Assembly: GCF_013408795.1 (NCBI RefSeq)
Contig: NZ_JACCCC010000001.1
Span: 2,542,001-2,606,000 of the forward strand
Source of the DNA: Spinactinospora alkalitolerans
GTDB taxonomy: Bacteria; Actinomycetota; Actinomycetes; Streptosporangiales; Streptosporangiaceae
Direction of reading: 5' to 3'
Length of the DNA stretch: 64,000 bases
Shown: one piece after another, positions 45,566-53,949 of the stretch
Layout of the letters: each line of letters begins with the position of its first letter
How positions within the stretch are numbered: position 1 is the first letter of the stretch
Program-made: the position numbers and the translations under genes
The notes under the pieces: generated by a model
What the model saw: only the letters and a program-made list of their open reading frames with translations
Told to the model about the DNA's origin: nothing
The model's database searches: none

Positions 45566-46738
45566 ATGGCCATCACCGATCGGGCACGACGGTCGGTCGC
45601 CGAGTTCACCGCGGACGAGGGCTCGGCCTCCACTGAGCGCCGGTTGCCCGACAGCACGTGGAAGCACCTGATGGACACGGGTGTGCTGCGTGCTCTGCAA
45701 CCGGCCCGCTGGGGCGGCGAGGAGACCCCGCTCGTCGATTTCCTCGACGCCGTATTCGAGGTGGCCCGCGCGGCTCCCTCTGCGGGATGGGTCGCCGGGG
45801 TGGTCGGCTCCCACCCGTGGCAGTTGGCGCTGTTTCCCGAGGAGACCCAGCAGGAGGTCTGGGGAGAGGATCCGACGCGGATGCTTTCCTCCTCCTATGC
45901 GCCGACCGGCAAGGTCGAGCCGGTGGAGGGCGGCTACCGGGTGTCGGGCCGCTGGTCCTTCTCCTCGGGCTGCGACCACTGCGGCGGCGTGATCCTCGGC
46001 GGTGTCGCCGGTGAGATCGAGGCCGGCGACTCCCGCGTCCCCGACTACGGCTCGCTCATCCTGCTGCGCGAGGAGTACCGGATCGACGACACCTGGTTCA
46101 CCTCAGGGCTGCGGGGAACCGGCAGCAAGGACATCGTCGTCGACGACGTGTTCGTCCCCGCTCGCCGGTTCCTGTCCCACCACCGCTACGAGTACCACCC
46201 CGATGTCCTGGCGCCCGGTCAGGAGACCAACCCGGGGCCCTGCTACCGGCTTCCATGGGCCACGTTCTTCAATCTGGTCATTGCCGTGCCGACGCTCGGA
46301 ATGGCCCAGGGGTTCCTCGACTCCTGGACCGCGGCCACCAGGAAACGGCGCGCCAACTGGGGCGGCTTCGTGAGCGAGGACCCGCTCACCCAGCGGCACC
46401 TGGCGCACGCCTACTGGACGCTGGACGCCGCGATCATGAAAACGCGGCGCGTCGCCATCGAAATGACCGAGGCCGCCCAGGCCGGTGTGCACATCGAGAA
46501 GGAGACCCGGGCACGGTACCGCTGGGACATCACCCGCGGCTGCGAACTCGTCGGCGACGCCGTCTCGGACCTGTACCGCGTCTCCAGCGGCCGGGTCGCC
46601 TACGTCGACCACCCGCTGCACTCCCAATACCAGAACATCGTCACCGCCCTCGGCCACGCCTTCCTCGCCGCCGACGCCAACGGGCTGGCCTACGGGGCCC
46701 GCCTGCTGGGCGCCACCCCACCGGAGGTTCAACTGTGA
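45566..46738 (+). CDS. Flavin-dependent phenol hydroxylase, HsaA-like oxygenase (first copy)
   Basis: A 390-residue member of the acyl-CoA-dehydrogenase-fold monooxygenases (HsaA, HpaB-type group D). Marks are LQPARWGGEE, SAGWVAGVVGSHPWQLALF, SGRWSFSSGCDHCGGVILGG, TWFTSGLRGTGSKDIVV and SSGRVAYVDHPLHSQYQ. It would use FADH2 from the reductase encoded downstream to ortho-hydroxylate a phenol to a catechol. ATG 45566 follows GAGAGGAG. The extradiol dioxygenase gene overlaps it (GTGA). Confidence 0.9.
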   Translation: MAITDRARRSVAEFTADEGSASTERRLPDSTWKHLMDTGVLRALQPARWGGEETPLVDFLDAVFEVARAAPSAGWVAGVVGSHPWQLALFPEETQQEVWGEDPTRMLSSSYAPTGKVEPVEGGYRVSGRWSFSSGCDHCGGVILGGVAGEIEAGDSRVPDYGSLILLREEYRIDDTWFTSGLRGTGSKDIVVDDVFVPARRFLSHHRYEYHPDVLAPGQETNPGPCYRLPWATFFNLVIAVPTLGMAQGFLDSWTAATRKRRANWGGFVSEDPLTQRHLAHAYWTLDAAIMKTRRVAIEMTEAAQAGVHIEKETRARYRWDITRGCELVGDAVSDLYRVSSGRVAYVDHPLHSQYQNIVTALGHAFLAADANGLAYGARLLGATPPEVQL

Positions 46739-47643
46739 TTCAGGCACTCAACTACATCGGCTTCTCCTCGCCCCGCTACGAGGAGTGGCTGACGTTCGGC
46801 CCTGAGGTCCTCGGCCTGCAGCTCGCCGATCGGGGGGAGGACGGCACGGTGCGCCTGCGCGCCGACGACGCCGCCCACCGCCTGTCGATCCACCCCGGGG
46901 ACGAGCACGCCCTGGAGTACATCGGCTGGGGTGTGCACACCGAGGAGGACCTTGCGGCCCTTACACAGCGACTAACCGACCACGGGACCAAGGTGCACGA
47001 GGGCACCCCGGAGGAGATCGCCGACCGCGCGGTCGCGGGCATGGTCTGGTTCGACGACCCGTTCGGCATCCGCCACGAGTTGAGCTGGGGCCAGGTGCGT
47101 CTCCCCGGCACCTTCCACCCGGGCCGGGCGATGTCGGGATTCATCACCGGTGAGCAGGGCCTCGGTCACGGGGTGCTGGTGGTGCCCGACATCGAACAGG
47201 CCGACGATTTCTTCAGCGGCGTTCTCGGATTCCGGCTCTCCGACCGGATCATCGACCCACCGCTGAACGCGCGTTTCTACCACTGCAACGGTCGGCACCA
47301 CTCGCTCGCGGTGGCCGAGATGCCGGGGATGGCCGGATTCCAGCACCTCATGCTGGAGACGAGGTCGCTCGACGACGTCGGCATCGCCTACGACCTGTGC
47401 GAGGAGCGCGGCGTTCCGATCGTGCTGACCATGGGCCGGCACACCAACGACCTCACGACGTCGTTCTACCTGTACTCGCCCGCGGGATTCCACATCGAGT
47501 ACGGCACCGGCGGGGTGACCGTCGACGACGACAACTGGGAGCCGGCGACCTACCCCAAGACCAAGATCTGGGGCCACCGCGGTACCCGCCACCGCGACGA
47601 GCTTCCCTTCGCCATCCTGCACCCCGTCAACGAAGGACTCTGA
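46735..47643 (+). CDS. Extradiol catechol dioxygenase, vicinal-oxygen-chelate type (BphC/HsaC-like)
   Basis: A 302-residue two-domain type I extradiol enzyme. The C-terminal iron ligands are His145 (GLGHGVLV), His204 (GFQHLML) and Glu255 (GFHIEYG), matching BphC spacing; His190 and Tyr of SFYLYSPAGF are also conserved. It cleaves the catechol made by the HsaA-like enzyme in the meta position. It uses GTG overlapping the previous stop. Confidence 0.93.
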   Translation: MIQALNYIGFSSPRYEEWLTFGPEVLGLQLADRGEDGTVRLRADDAAHRLSIHPGDEHALEYIGWGVHTEEDLAALTQRLTDHGTKVHEGTPEEIADRAVAGMVWFDDPFGIRHELSWGQVRLPGTFHPGRAMSGFITGEQGLGHGVLVVPDIEQADDFFSGVLGFRLSDRIIDPPLNARFYHCNGRHHSLAVAEMPGMAGFQHLMLETRSLDDVGIAYDLCEERGVPIVLTMGRHTNDLTTSFYLYSPAGFHIEYGTGGVTVDDDNWEPATYPKTKIWGHRGTRHRDELPFAILHPVNEGL

Positions 47644-47648
47644 TCTGC

Positions 47649-48494
47649 ATGCCCGCTGCCATCACCTCAACCGACATCTCGCTGGGAGAGCACTCCCTGC
47701 GAGTCAACACGGCCGGCGATCCATCGATGCAGCCCCTCCTATTCCTGCACGGTTCGGGCCCGGGAGTGACTGCGCTGTCCAACTGGGAAAGGCTCATCAC
47801 CGACCTTGGTGACCGCTACTACTGTATCGCGCCTGACGTGCTCGGATTCGGCGATTCCGATCACCCGGATCCGCCGCCGGCCGGTCAGATCGCCTTCACC
47901 GAGCTCCGCGTCGAGACCATCTGGCGGCTACTCGACAAACTGGGTGCCGACCGCGTCAACCTCGTGGGCAACTCCTACGGCGGCATGATGTCGCTGAAGA
48001 TGACCGTCGAGAATCCCGAGCGGGTCGGCAAGGTCATTCTCATGGGCAGCGGCGGCGCACCGGGGCTGCAGCCCACCCCTGGCCTGAAGAAGCTGATCAC
48101 CTTCTACGACGATCCGACCGAGCAGAACATGGCGGAGCTGCTGTCCATGTTCGTTTACGACCCCGCTTCCTTCGGCGACAAGCTGGGCGAGATCGCGGCG
48201 GCCCGGATCCCGCGGGCCACCCGTGAGGACGTCCGGCGTTCTCACTTGGCGATGTTCGACGACGGCCCGAAACTGGCCTACTCGCCGGAGGACCTGGCAA
48301 AGATCGAGCAGGACTTCCTCGTCATCGTCGGCCGGGAGGATCGAATCGTGCCGATCGAGGCGAGCCACTACCTCGCCGAGCACATCCCGAGCGCACGGCT
48401 CGTCGTCATCGGCCGATGCGGTCACTGGAGCCAGATCGAGTACCCCGAGCGCTTCGAGAACATGGTCTCCGGTTTCGTTGAGGGACGACTGTAG
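47649..48494 (+). CDS. Meta-cleavage product hydrolase, BphD/HsaD-like
   Basis: A 281-residue alpha/beta hydrolase. Catalytic residues are Ser109 (GNSYGG), Asp231 (GREDRIVP) and His259 (CGHWSQ); HGSGPGVTALSNW and LGFGDSDHP are BphD/HsaD-type signatures. It hydrolyses a C-C bond of the ring-fission product. One product should be a 2-hydroxypentadienoate, for which the mhpDFE operon is the only visible sink. It starts five bases after the dioxygenase stop. Confidence 0.93.
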   Translation: MPAAITSTDISLGEHSLRVNTAGDPSMQPLLFLHGSGPGVTALSNWERLITDLGDRYYCIAPDVLGFGDSDHPDPPPAGQIAFTELRVETIWRLLDKLGADRVNLVGNSYGGMMSLKMTVENPERVGKVILMGSGGAPGLQPTPGLKKLITFYDDPTEQNMAELLSMFVYDPASFGDKLGEIAAARIPRATREDVRRSHLAMFDDGPKLAYSPEDLAKIEQDFLVIVGREDRIVPIEASHYLAEHIPSARLVVIGRCGHWSQIEYPERFENMVSGFVEGRL

Positions 48495-48622
48495 AGCCCA
48501 GCGGGACCCTTCGCATCTGCCCATCGGTGGCCGAGGAGCGCGGCCACGGCTCCTCGGCCACCATCCGCCTCCCACTTCTCGTCACATTCGAGACGCATGT
48601 TTCCCGACAAAGGAGGATCGCC

Positions 48623-49222
48623 ATGTCGAAATCCACACCCGTGACGGCCATCGCTCCACCGGACCGGACACGGAAGGAGTGGCCGAAGCACTCTGCGCCG
48701 GCGACGATCGACCCGGCCCGCTTCCGCGACGTGCTCGGCCATTACCCAACGGGCATCGTGGTCATCACCGCGATGCACGAGCAGGCTCCCGTCGGGATGG
48801 CAGTCGGCTCCTTCACCTCGGTCTCCCTGACTCCCGCGCTGGTCGGGTTCTTCGCCACCCGGGAGTCCACGACGTGGCCCAAGGTCCGCGAGGCGGGAAC
48901 CTTCTGCGTCAACGTGCTGGGGGAGGAGCATCAGGACATCTGCCGGCTGTTCGCCACCAGGGGAGCCGACAAGTTCGCCGGACTCGGCTGGGAGCCGGGT
49001 GATTCGGGGGCCCCGATCCTCGATGACGCGGCCGCGTGGATCGACTGCCGGCTGGATCGCGCGGAGGAGCTCGGCGACCACTACCTCGCGCTGGGCCGGG
49101 TCGTCGACCTCGGGGCGAAGCGAGCGTCCGGACCCCTGATCTTCTACCGCGGCGATTACGGCGGCTACCGGAGGCGCTCTGCCGTGAATGGGCCACCGGC
49201 CGCCGGAGCTGCGGGGCGGTGA
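48623..49222 (+). CDS. Flavin reductase, HsaB-like
   Basis: A 199-residue flavin-reductase-domain protein: FRDVLGHYPTGIVVITA, PVGMAVGSFTSVSLTPALVGFF, FCVNVLGEEHQDICRLFA and the closing LIFYRGDYGGY. These match reductases of two-component phenol monooxygenases, which supply free FADH2 or FMNH2. It starts behind AGGAGG and is the only such reductase seen for the two HsaA-like oxygenases. Confidence 0.92.
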   Translation: MSKSTPVTAIAPPDRTRKEWPKHSAPATIDPARFRDVLGHYPTGIVVITAMHEQAPVGMAVGSFTSVSLTPALVGFFATRESTTWPKVREAGTFCVNVLGEEHQDICRLFATRGADKFAGLGWEPGDSGAPILDDAAAWIDCRLDRAEELGDHYLALGRVVDLGAKRASGPLIFYRGDYGGYRRRSAVNGPPAAGAAGR

Positions 49223-49533
49223 TCATGACGCGTTTCACCGGCCGGGTCGCGATCGTCACGGGGGGCGCCTCGGGTTTCGGCGCCGCCACGGTGGCGCGCC
49301 TCGCCGAGGAAGGGGCCAGGGTGCTCGTCGCCGACGTCGATGGTGCACACGCGGCAGCGGTCGCCGGTGCGTTCCCCACCAGATTGGGGAACGCGGCCAA
49401 GACGCTCCCGCTCGGATTGTGCCGCCCTGAGGACGTCGCCGCATCGATCGCCTTTCTCATCTCCGGTGACGCCGCATATCTCACCGGTGTGCTGTTGCCG
49501 GTCGACGGCGGACGAAGCGCCGGCGGCGCATAA
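49219..49533 (+). pseudogene. Short-chain dehydrogenase with a large internal deletion
   Basis: About 102-104 residues that still read in frame. The N-terminal half has the cofactor motif TGGASGFGAA and VADVDG; after AFPTRLGNAAKT it jumps to the SDR C-terminus (RPEDVAASIAFLISGDAAYLTG, LPVDGG). Around 150 residues with NNAG and the catalytic Ser-Tyr-Lys are missing. It cannot be an active SDR. The junction is near 49380. Confidence 0.85.
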
Positions 49534-49582
49534 CCACACATCACCGTCCCTTTCAGGGTATTGGGACAGAATTGCAATCTTC

Positions 49583-49602
49583 CCTGTAGTGATAACTACA
49601 GG
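49583..49602. promoter_or_regulatory. TetR operator candidate 2 (perfect palindrome)
   Basis: CCTGTAGT-GATA-ACTACAGG is a perfect eight-base dyad 17 bases upstream of the second HsaA-like gene. It overlaps a possible promoter (TTGGGA at 49561, TGTAGT at 49585). Confidence 0.75.
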
Positions 49603-49618
49603 AAAGGGGAGTCAAGAG

Positions 49619-50794
49619 ATGACCATTGTTGGATCGGTGCGTGCGGCCGCCCCCGTCCTCGCCGCTGAGGACGCCGGAGGAGCCCGGCAGGGCAGGCTTA
49701 CCGACACCGCCTGGGCCGCCCTCCAGGAGACCGGGATACTGCGGGCCCTCCAGCCGCGTCGCTGGGGCGGAGGCGAGACCTCCCCCGCCGAGTTCCTGGA
49801 CGCAGTGGTCGAGGCGAGCCGGGTGGCGCCTGCGGCCGGCTGGGTGTCCGCCGTGGTGGGCGTACATCCCTGGCAGGTCGCACTGTTCGGCGAGGAGACC
49901 CAGAAGGAGATCTGGGGCGACACCCCGGACCGTGCGCTGGCGTCGTCCTACACCCCGACCGGCAAGGTCACCCGCGTGCCCGGAGGGTATCGCGTCTCAG
50001 GTCGCTGGGCGTTCTCCTCGGGCTGCCTGCACTGCGACGGAGTGATCCTGGGCGGTGTAGTCGGCATCCGCGACTGGAACGGCCACGAGGTCGGCGACTT
50101 CACCTCGGTCATCCTCGATCGCGACCAATACACCATCGACAAGACCTGGAACACCGCGGGCCTCCAGGGCACCGGCAGCAACGACATCGTCGTCGACGGC
50201 GCGTTCGTGCCCGAACACCGCGGTCAGTCGCACATCGACTACACCTACCACCTGGGCGTCCCGCTGCCCGGCCGAGAGCTCAACACCGCGCCGCTGTACC
50301 GGCTGCCGTGGGCGGTGCTGTTCAACTCCGTCATCGCCGCCGGCGCGCTGGGCGCCGCGCGCGGGTTCGCCGACGCATGGATCGAGGCCACCCGTGAGCG
50401 CAAGTCCCCCCGAGGCGGCTCTCTATGTGACGACCCGCTGACCCAGCAGTACCTCGCCGATGCGGTCTATGTGGTCGACGGCGGCCTGCTTCGGCTGCGC
50501 CGCGCTGCCGAAGAGCTGCTGGAGATCGCCGAAGCGGGGGAGTGGCCGGAACGGGAGCTGCGCGCCTACCACCGTCACACCATGGCGCGGTCCGCCCAAG
50601 AGGCCGGTGCGGCGGTGACCCGGCTGCTGCGCGTCTCCAGCGGCCGGACCGCCTACCTCGACCATCCGCTACATCAGCGCTACCAGGACGTGATGGCGGC
50701 CGTGGGCCACGCGTTCCTGGTCGCCGATCCGCTCGGCCAGACCTACGCGGCGATACACCTGGGAAGTCAGAACCACCCCATGACCCACTTGTGA
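49619..50794 (+). CDS. Flavin-dependent phenol hydroxylase, HsaA-like oxygenase (second copy)
   Basis: A 391-residue paralogue of the enzyme at 45566 with the same blocks in the same order: LQPRRWGGGE, AAGWVSAVVGVHPWQVALF, SGRWAFSSGCLHCDGVILGG, GLQGTGSNDIVV, SSGRTAYLDHPLHQRYQ. The middle and C-terminal parts differ considerably. It has its own TetR-type operator but no adjacent flavin reductase, so it probably shares the one at 48623. A different phenol substrate is likely. Confidence 0.9.
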   Translation: MTIVGSVRAAAPVLAAEDAGGARQGRLTDTAWAALQETGILRALQPRRWGGGETSPAEFLDAVVEASRVAPAAGWVSAVVGVHPWQVALFGEETQKEIWGDTPDRALASSYTPTGKVTRVPGGYRVSGRWAFSSGCLHCDGVILGGVVGIRDWNGHEVGDFTSVILDRDQYTIDKTWNTAGLQGTGSNDIVVDGAFVPEHRGQSHIDYTYHLGVPLPGRELNTAPLYRLPWAVLFNSVIAAGALGAARGFADAWIEATRERKSPRGGSLCDDPLTQQYLADAVYVVDGGLLRLRRAAEELLEIAEAGEWPERELRAYHRHTMARSAQEAGAAVTRLLRVSSGRTAYLDHPLHQRYQDVMAAVGHAFLVADPLGQTYAAIHLGSQNHPMTHL

Positions 50795-50832
50795 CCGATC
50801 CGCGCGGCCACACGACTGAGAGGAAGAGCGTC

Positions 50833-50961
50833 ATGAGCGAGCCGTCCAGCGCCTTCACCGGTGAAGCGCCGACCCGGTCGCCGGTTACGGGCGAGCGGCG
50901 GGCCATCCGGATCCTCGGCCCCCGCCCTGTTCCAACGGAACGGAGATTGAGTGATGGTTGA
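50833..50961 (+). CDS. Small 42-residue protein, unknown
   Basis: An ATG behind GAGAGGAAGAG opens a 42-codon frame rich in Arg, Pro and Ser (TRSPVTGERRAIRILGPRPV). It starts 38 bases after the second HsaA-like gene and its last eight bases overlap the start of the lipoprotein gene. It could be a real small protein, a coupling leader, or the remnant of a longer gene. No family recognised. Confidence 0.35.
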   Translation: MSEPSSAFTGEAPTRSPVTGERRAIRILGPRPVPTERRLSDG

Positions 50962-52057
50962 CCGCAGGCCGTATCTGATCTCAGCGAGCTTCCTCGTGCT
51001 GTTGGCCGCATGCAGCCCAGCAGAGGAACCCCCGGAAGCGGGGTCCGAGGGCGAAGGAAACGGCTCCATTGAACTCCTCGACGGTCCGGCCGGCCCAGAA
51101 GACCTGGTCTCGGTCGGCGGCACGCCCTGGGTGATCGCGAGCAGCATGGCGGAGAACCCCGAATCCTCAGAACACGGCGCCTCCGGCCGGCTCGTCGCGA
51201 TCGACTCGGAATCGAATCAGATGAGGGAGGTGTGGTCCCAAGACGAGCAGTCGGCGCAATGGGACGAGGAGACCTACGGAGAGTGCCCCGGACCACCGGA
51301 TGCCGACATCGCCTCACCTCATGGCCTCGACATCGAGGCGGAGGCCGATGGCGCCCATATCCTGTACGCCGTCAATCACGGTGGCCGGGAAGCCGTTGAG
51401 GTGTTCGAACTGGACGTGAGCGGAGATTTCCCGAAAAGCGTCTGGGTCGGCTGCGTGGAGATGCCGGCGAACGTCTTCCCGAACGGAGTGGCGGCGGTCC
51501 CGGACGGTGATGGGATCGTGGTGACCAACATGAAGTCCTCGGAAGACCCCGGCGATATGGAGAAGATGTTCGCCGGAGAGGACACGGGAGAAGTCATCGA
51601 ATGGTCGCCCGACGAAGGATGGGAGGAGGTCCCGGGGAGCGCCATGCCGGCCCCAAACGGCGTAGCGATATCAGAGGACGGGCAAGCGGTGTTCGTGGCC
51701 AGCTGGACGTCGCGGGAGATCGTCCGGCTGGCAAGGGACTCCGATGTTGAACGGTCCGTCGCTGAAGTGGAATTCCTTCCGGACAACCTTCGCTGGTCGC
51801 CCGATGGCGGGCTCCTGGTGACCGGACAGCCGCTGCGCTCCTTCGACGAGTTCACCGCCTGCCAGGCCGACCACGAACAATGCCCGGCCGGCTTCAGTGT
51901 CGTGGAGATCGACCCCGACGCGATGGAAGGACGTGAAGTGTTCCACAGTGATTCCGAGGTATTCAGGTTGGCGACGACCGCCCTTCCCGTCGGGGACGAG
52001 ACCTGGATCGGAAGCGTCGCCGGAACCGACATCGCCAGGATCCCGGCGTCGGGCTGA
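50954..52057 (+). CDS. Lipoprotein of SMP-30/gluconolactonase-like beta-propeller type
   Basis: A 367-residue exported lipoprotein. The signal peptide ends in LLAAC (Cys20), followed by an acidic linker and a six-bladed-propeller pattern: SPHGLDIEAE, NVFPNGVAAVPDGDGIVVTN, APNGVAISEDGQAVFVASW, LRWSPDGGLLVTG. SMP-30 and arylesterase relatives hydrolyse lactones or esters with a bound metal. Anchored outside the membrane, it may handle the pathway substrate before uptake by the next gene's transporter. Confidence 0.8.
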   Translation: MVDRRPYLISASFLVLLAACSPAEEPPEAGSEGEGNGSIELLDGPAGPEDLVSVGGTPWVIASSMAENPESSEHGASGRLVAIDSESNQMREVWSQDEQSAQWDEETYGECPGPPDADIASPHGLDIEAEADGAHILYAVNHGGREAVEVFELDVSGDFPKSVWVGCVEMPANVFPNGVAAVPDGDGIVVTNMKSSEDPGDMEKMFAGEDTGEVIEWSPDEGWEEVPGSAMPAPNGVAISEDGQAVFVASWTSREIVRLARDSDVERSVAEVEFLPDNLRWSPDGGLLVTGQPLRSFDEFTACQADHEQCPAGFSVVEIDPDAMEGREVFHSDSEVFRLATTALPVGDETWIGSVAGTDIARIPASG

Positions 52058-52218
52058 CCCTCCTTCGCTCCCGGGAAAGCCCTCGCGCGACAGCGGCCTC
52101 CGGCCGGGCAGCCACCTTTCCGCGGCCTCCCGCCCATCGATCCGCGACGCGGCGGGCGGAAGGCCGCCCCTCCGCTCATTCCATCTTCAGCGCATCCTCC
52201 AACTCCTTTGGAGCCCGC

Positions 52219-53532
52219 ATGAGCGAAACGACAGCCACCCCCGAGCCGACCGGAGCACCGGCCAACACCCGAATCGACCGGCGTGTCGTCTACGCCTCGA
52301 CGATCGGCACCGCGGTCGAATATTTCGACTTCAGCGTCTACGGTTACCTGGCCACGATCCTGGCGGTCCTGTTCTTCCACAGTGAGGACCCGACAGCCGC
52401 GCTCCTGGCGACGTTCGCGACCTTCGCCGCCGCATTCGTCCTGCGCCCGGTGGGCGGGATCGTCTTCGGTCACCTCGGTGACCGGATCGGCCGCAGGAAG
52501 ACGCTCGCAGCCACCGTAACCATGATGGCGCTGGCCAGCTTCATGGTCGGTGTGCTGCCGACCTACGCCGCGATCGGCACCGGTGCGACCGCTCTGCTCG
52601 TGCTGGCCCGGTGTGCGCAGGGAATCGCCGCGGGCGGCGAATTGCCCGGCGCGGGCTCCTACCTCGCCGAGACCGCCCCGCCCGACCGACGCGGCCTGAT
52701 GTGCAGCTTCACCCAGTTCGGCGCCTACATCGGCGCGCTGCTCGCATCACTGACGATCTCGCTGCTCACCGCGGTGCTGACCACGGACCAGATGATGGCG
52801 TGGGGCTGGCGCATCCCCTTCCTGGCGGCGCTGCCCCTCGGAGTCGTCGGCATCTACATCCGGACCAGACTTGAGGACTCCCCGCAGTTCAACAGGATCA
52901 AGGGGAAGGGCGAGGTGCCCGAAGCGCCGCTACTGGAGGTCCTCACCCAGCACAAGGTCCCCCTGCTCAAGACCTTCGGACTGTCGGCCCTGACCTTCGC
53001 CACCTACTACATCTCCTACGTCTACCTCACCACCCACATGCAGACCCAGGAGGGCTACTCCCCGGGCGAGGCATTCTGGTCGACGAGCATTGTCTTGGCC
53101 GTCTCGTGCGCGGTCATGCCGGTCTTCGGGCTGCTGGCCGACAAAATCGGACGCCGTCCCATCTTGGTCGGCGCCTCCATCGGCTTCCTCGTGCTGTCCT
53201 ACCCCCTCTTTCTGATGCTGGGGTCGGGGGGCGTCCTCCCCTACACCGCACACGTGTTCATGGGGGTCATGACGGCGGCCTTGACCGCGGTGGCCTTCAC
53301 CGCCTTCACCGAGTTGTTCATCAGCCGGATTCGATACAGCGGCATCGCGCTGGGGCTCAACCTGGCGAGCATGGTCGTCGGAGGGACCGCTCCCTACATT
53401 GCGGTCGCGCTCATCGACTGGACCGGTGACCCGCTCGCACCGGCGTACTTCCTCATGACCTGCGCCGTCATCACGCTAGCGGCTGCCTGGTCCTTAAAGG
53501 AGACGAAGGGGAGTCTGCTGCCGGAAGGCTGA
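52219..53532 (+). CDS. MFS transporter, metabolite:H+ symporter (MHS) family
   Basis: A 437-residue 12-helix permease. It opens YASTIGTAVEYFDFSVYG, has the loop motif GHLGDRIGRRKTL and RCAQGIAAGGELPGA. It is a distinct relative of the MHS transporter at 15903. Its position after the HsaA-like genes and the propeller lipoprotein suggests import of an aromatic or small organic acid for that pathway. A terminator-like dyad follows. Confidence 0.92.
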   Translation: MSETTATPEPTGAPANTRIDRRVVYASTIGTAVEYFDFSVYGYLATILAVLFFHSEDPTAALLATFATFAAAFVLRPVGGIVFGHLGDRIGRRKTLAATVTMMALASFMVGVLPTYAAIGTGATALLVLARCAQGIAAGGELPGAGSYLAETAPPDRRGLMCSFTQFGAYIGALLASLTISLLTAVLTTDQMMAWGWRIPFLAALPLGVVGIYIRTRLEDSPQFNRIKGKGEVPEAPLLEVLTQHKVPLLKTFGLSALTFATYYISYVYLTTHMQTQEGYSPGEAFWSTSIVLAVSCAVMPVFGLLADKIGRRPILVGASIGFLVLSYPLFLMLGSGGVLPYTAHVFMGVMTAALTAVAFTAFTELFISRIRYSGIALGLNLASMVVGGTAPYIAVALIDWTGDPLAPAYFLMTCAVITLAAAWSLKETKGSLLPEG

Positions 53533-53557
53533 GCGCTGTCCCCATCATGTCCGATCG

Positions 53558-53588
53558 AGGCCCGACCCACCGAGAGGAGGGTCGGCCT
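53558..53588 (+). terminator. Terminator-like dyad after the MHS gene
   Basis: AGGCCCGACCC and GGGTCGGCCT pair with one bulge around a ten-base loop, 26 bases past the stop. Confidence 0.5.
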
Positions 53589-53689
53589 GATCCCAGCACT
53601 GTTCAATCCCGTTGGTATTGAGATATTCCCTTCTCGTCTATGCGGGTGTTCCCCACACTGTTCTCCGCGGAAACCCTGCACTGACGTTT

Positions 53690-53899
53690 CTCAGTGAGGT
53701 GATTCCAGTCCGGGACGTGAGCTTCGGCGAGGACGCCTCGCGGGTGCGCACCGGCCGCGCTCCGCAGAACATGGCGCTGCTGCGCGACCTCGCGATCGGC
53801 CTGCTGGCCGGGCTCGGGTTCGCGAGCATCCCCGCGGCCTACCGGTGGGTGGGCTACGACTGCTTCCCTCGCCCACTCGACCCTCTCGGGATCGCATGA
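53690..53899 (+). pseudogene. ISAs1-type transposase C-terminal remnant
   Basis: VRDVSFGEDASRVRTGRAPQ, NMALLRDLAIGLL and a closing RPLDPLGIA are the conserved end of ISAs1-family transposases. No upstream catalytic part is present, and the sequence from 53533 to 53690 holds nothing else recognisable. Confidence 0.75.
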
Positions 53900-53949
53900 C
53901 CAGCAGCGACACCGATCACGTCAGGCAATGAAATCGCCCTGGAGTAGAG

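Noticed and set aside
45566-48494. Assignment of the HsaA/C/D-like genes to cholesterol catabolism
   Set aside because: No KstD-KshAB steroid context, Mce transport or HsaEFG genes adjoin them, and the flavoproteins at 36-43 kb sit in a separate acid-degradation operon; similarity supports the reaction type only.
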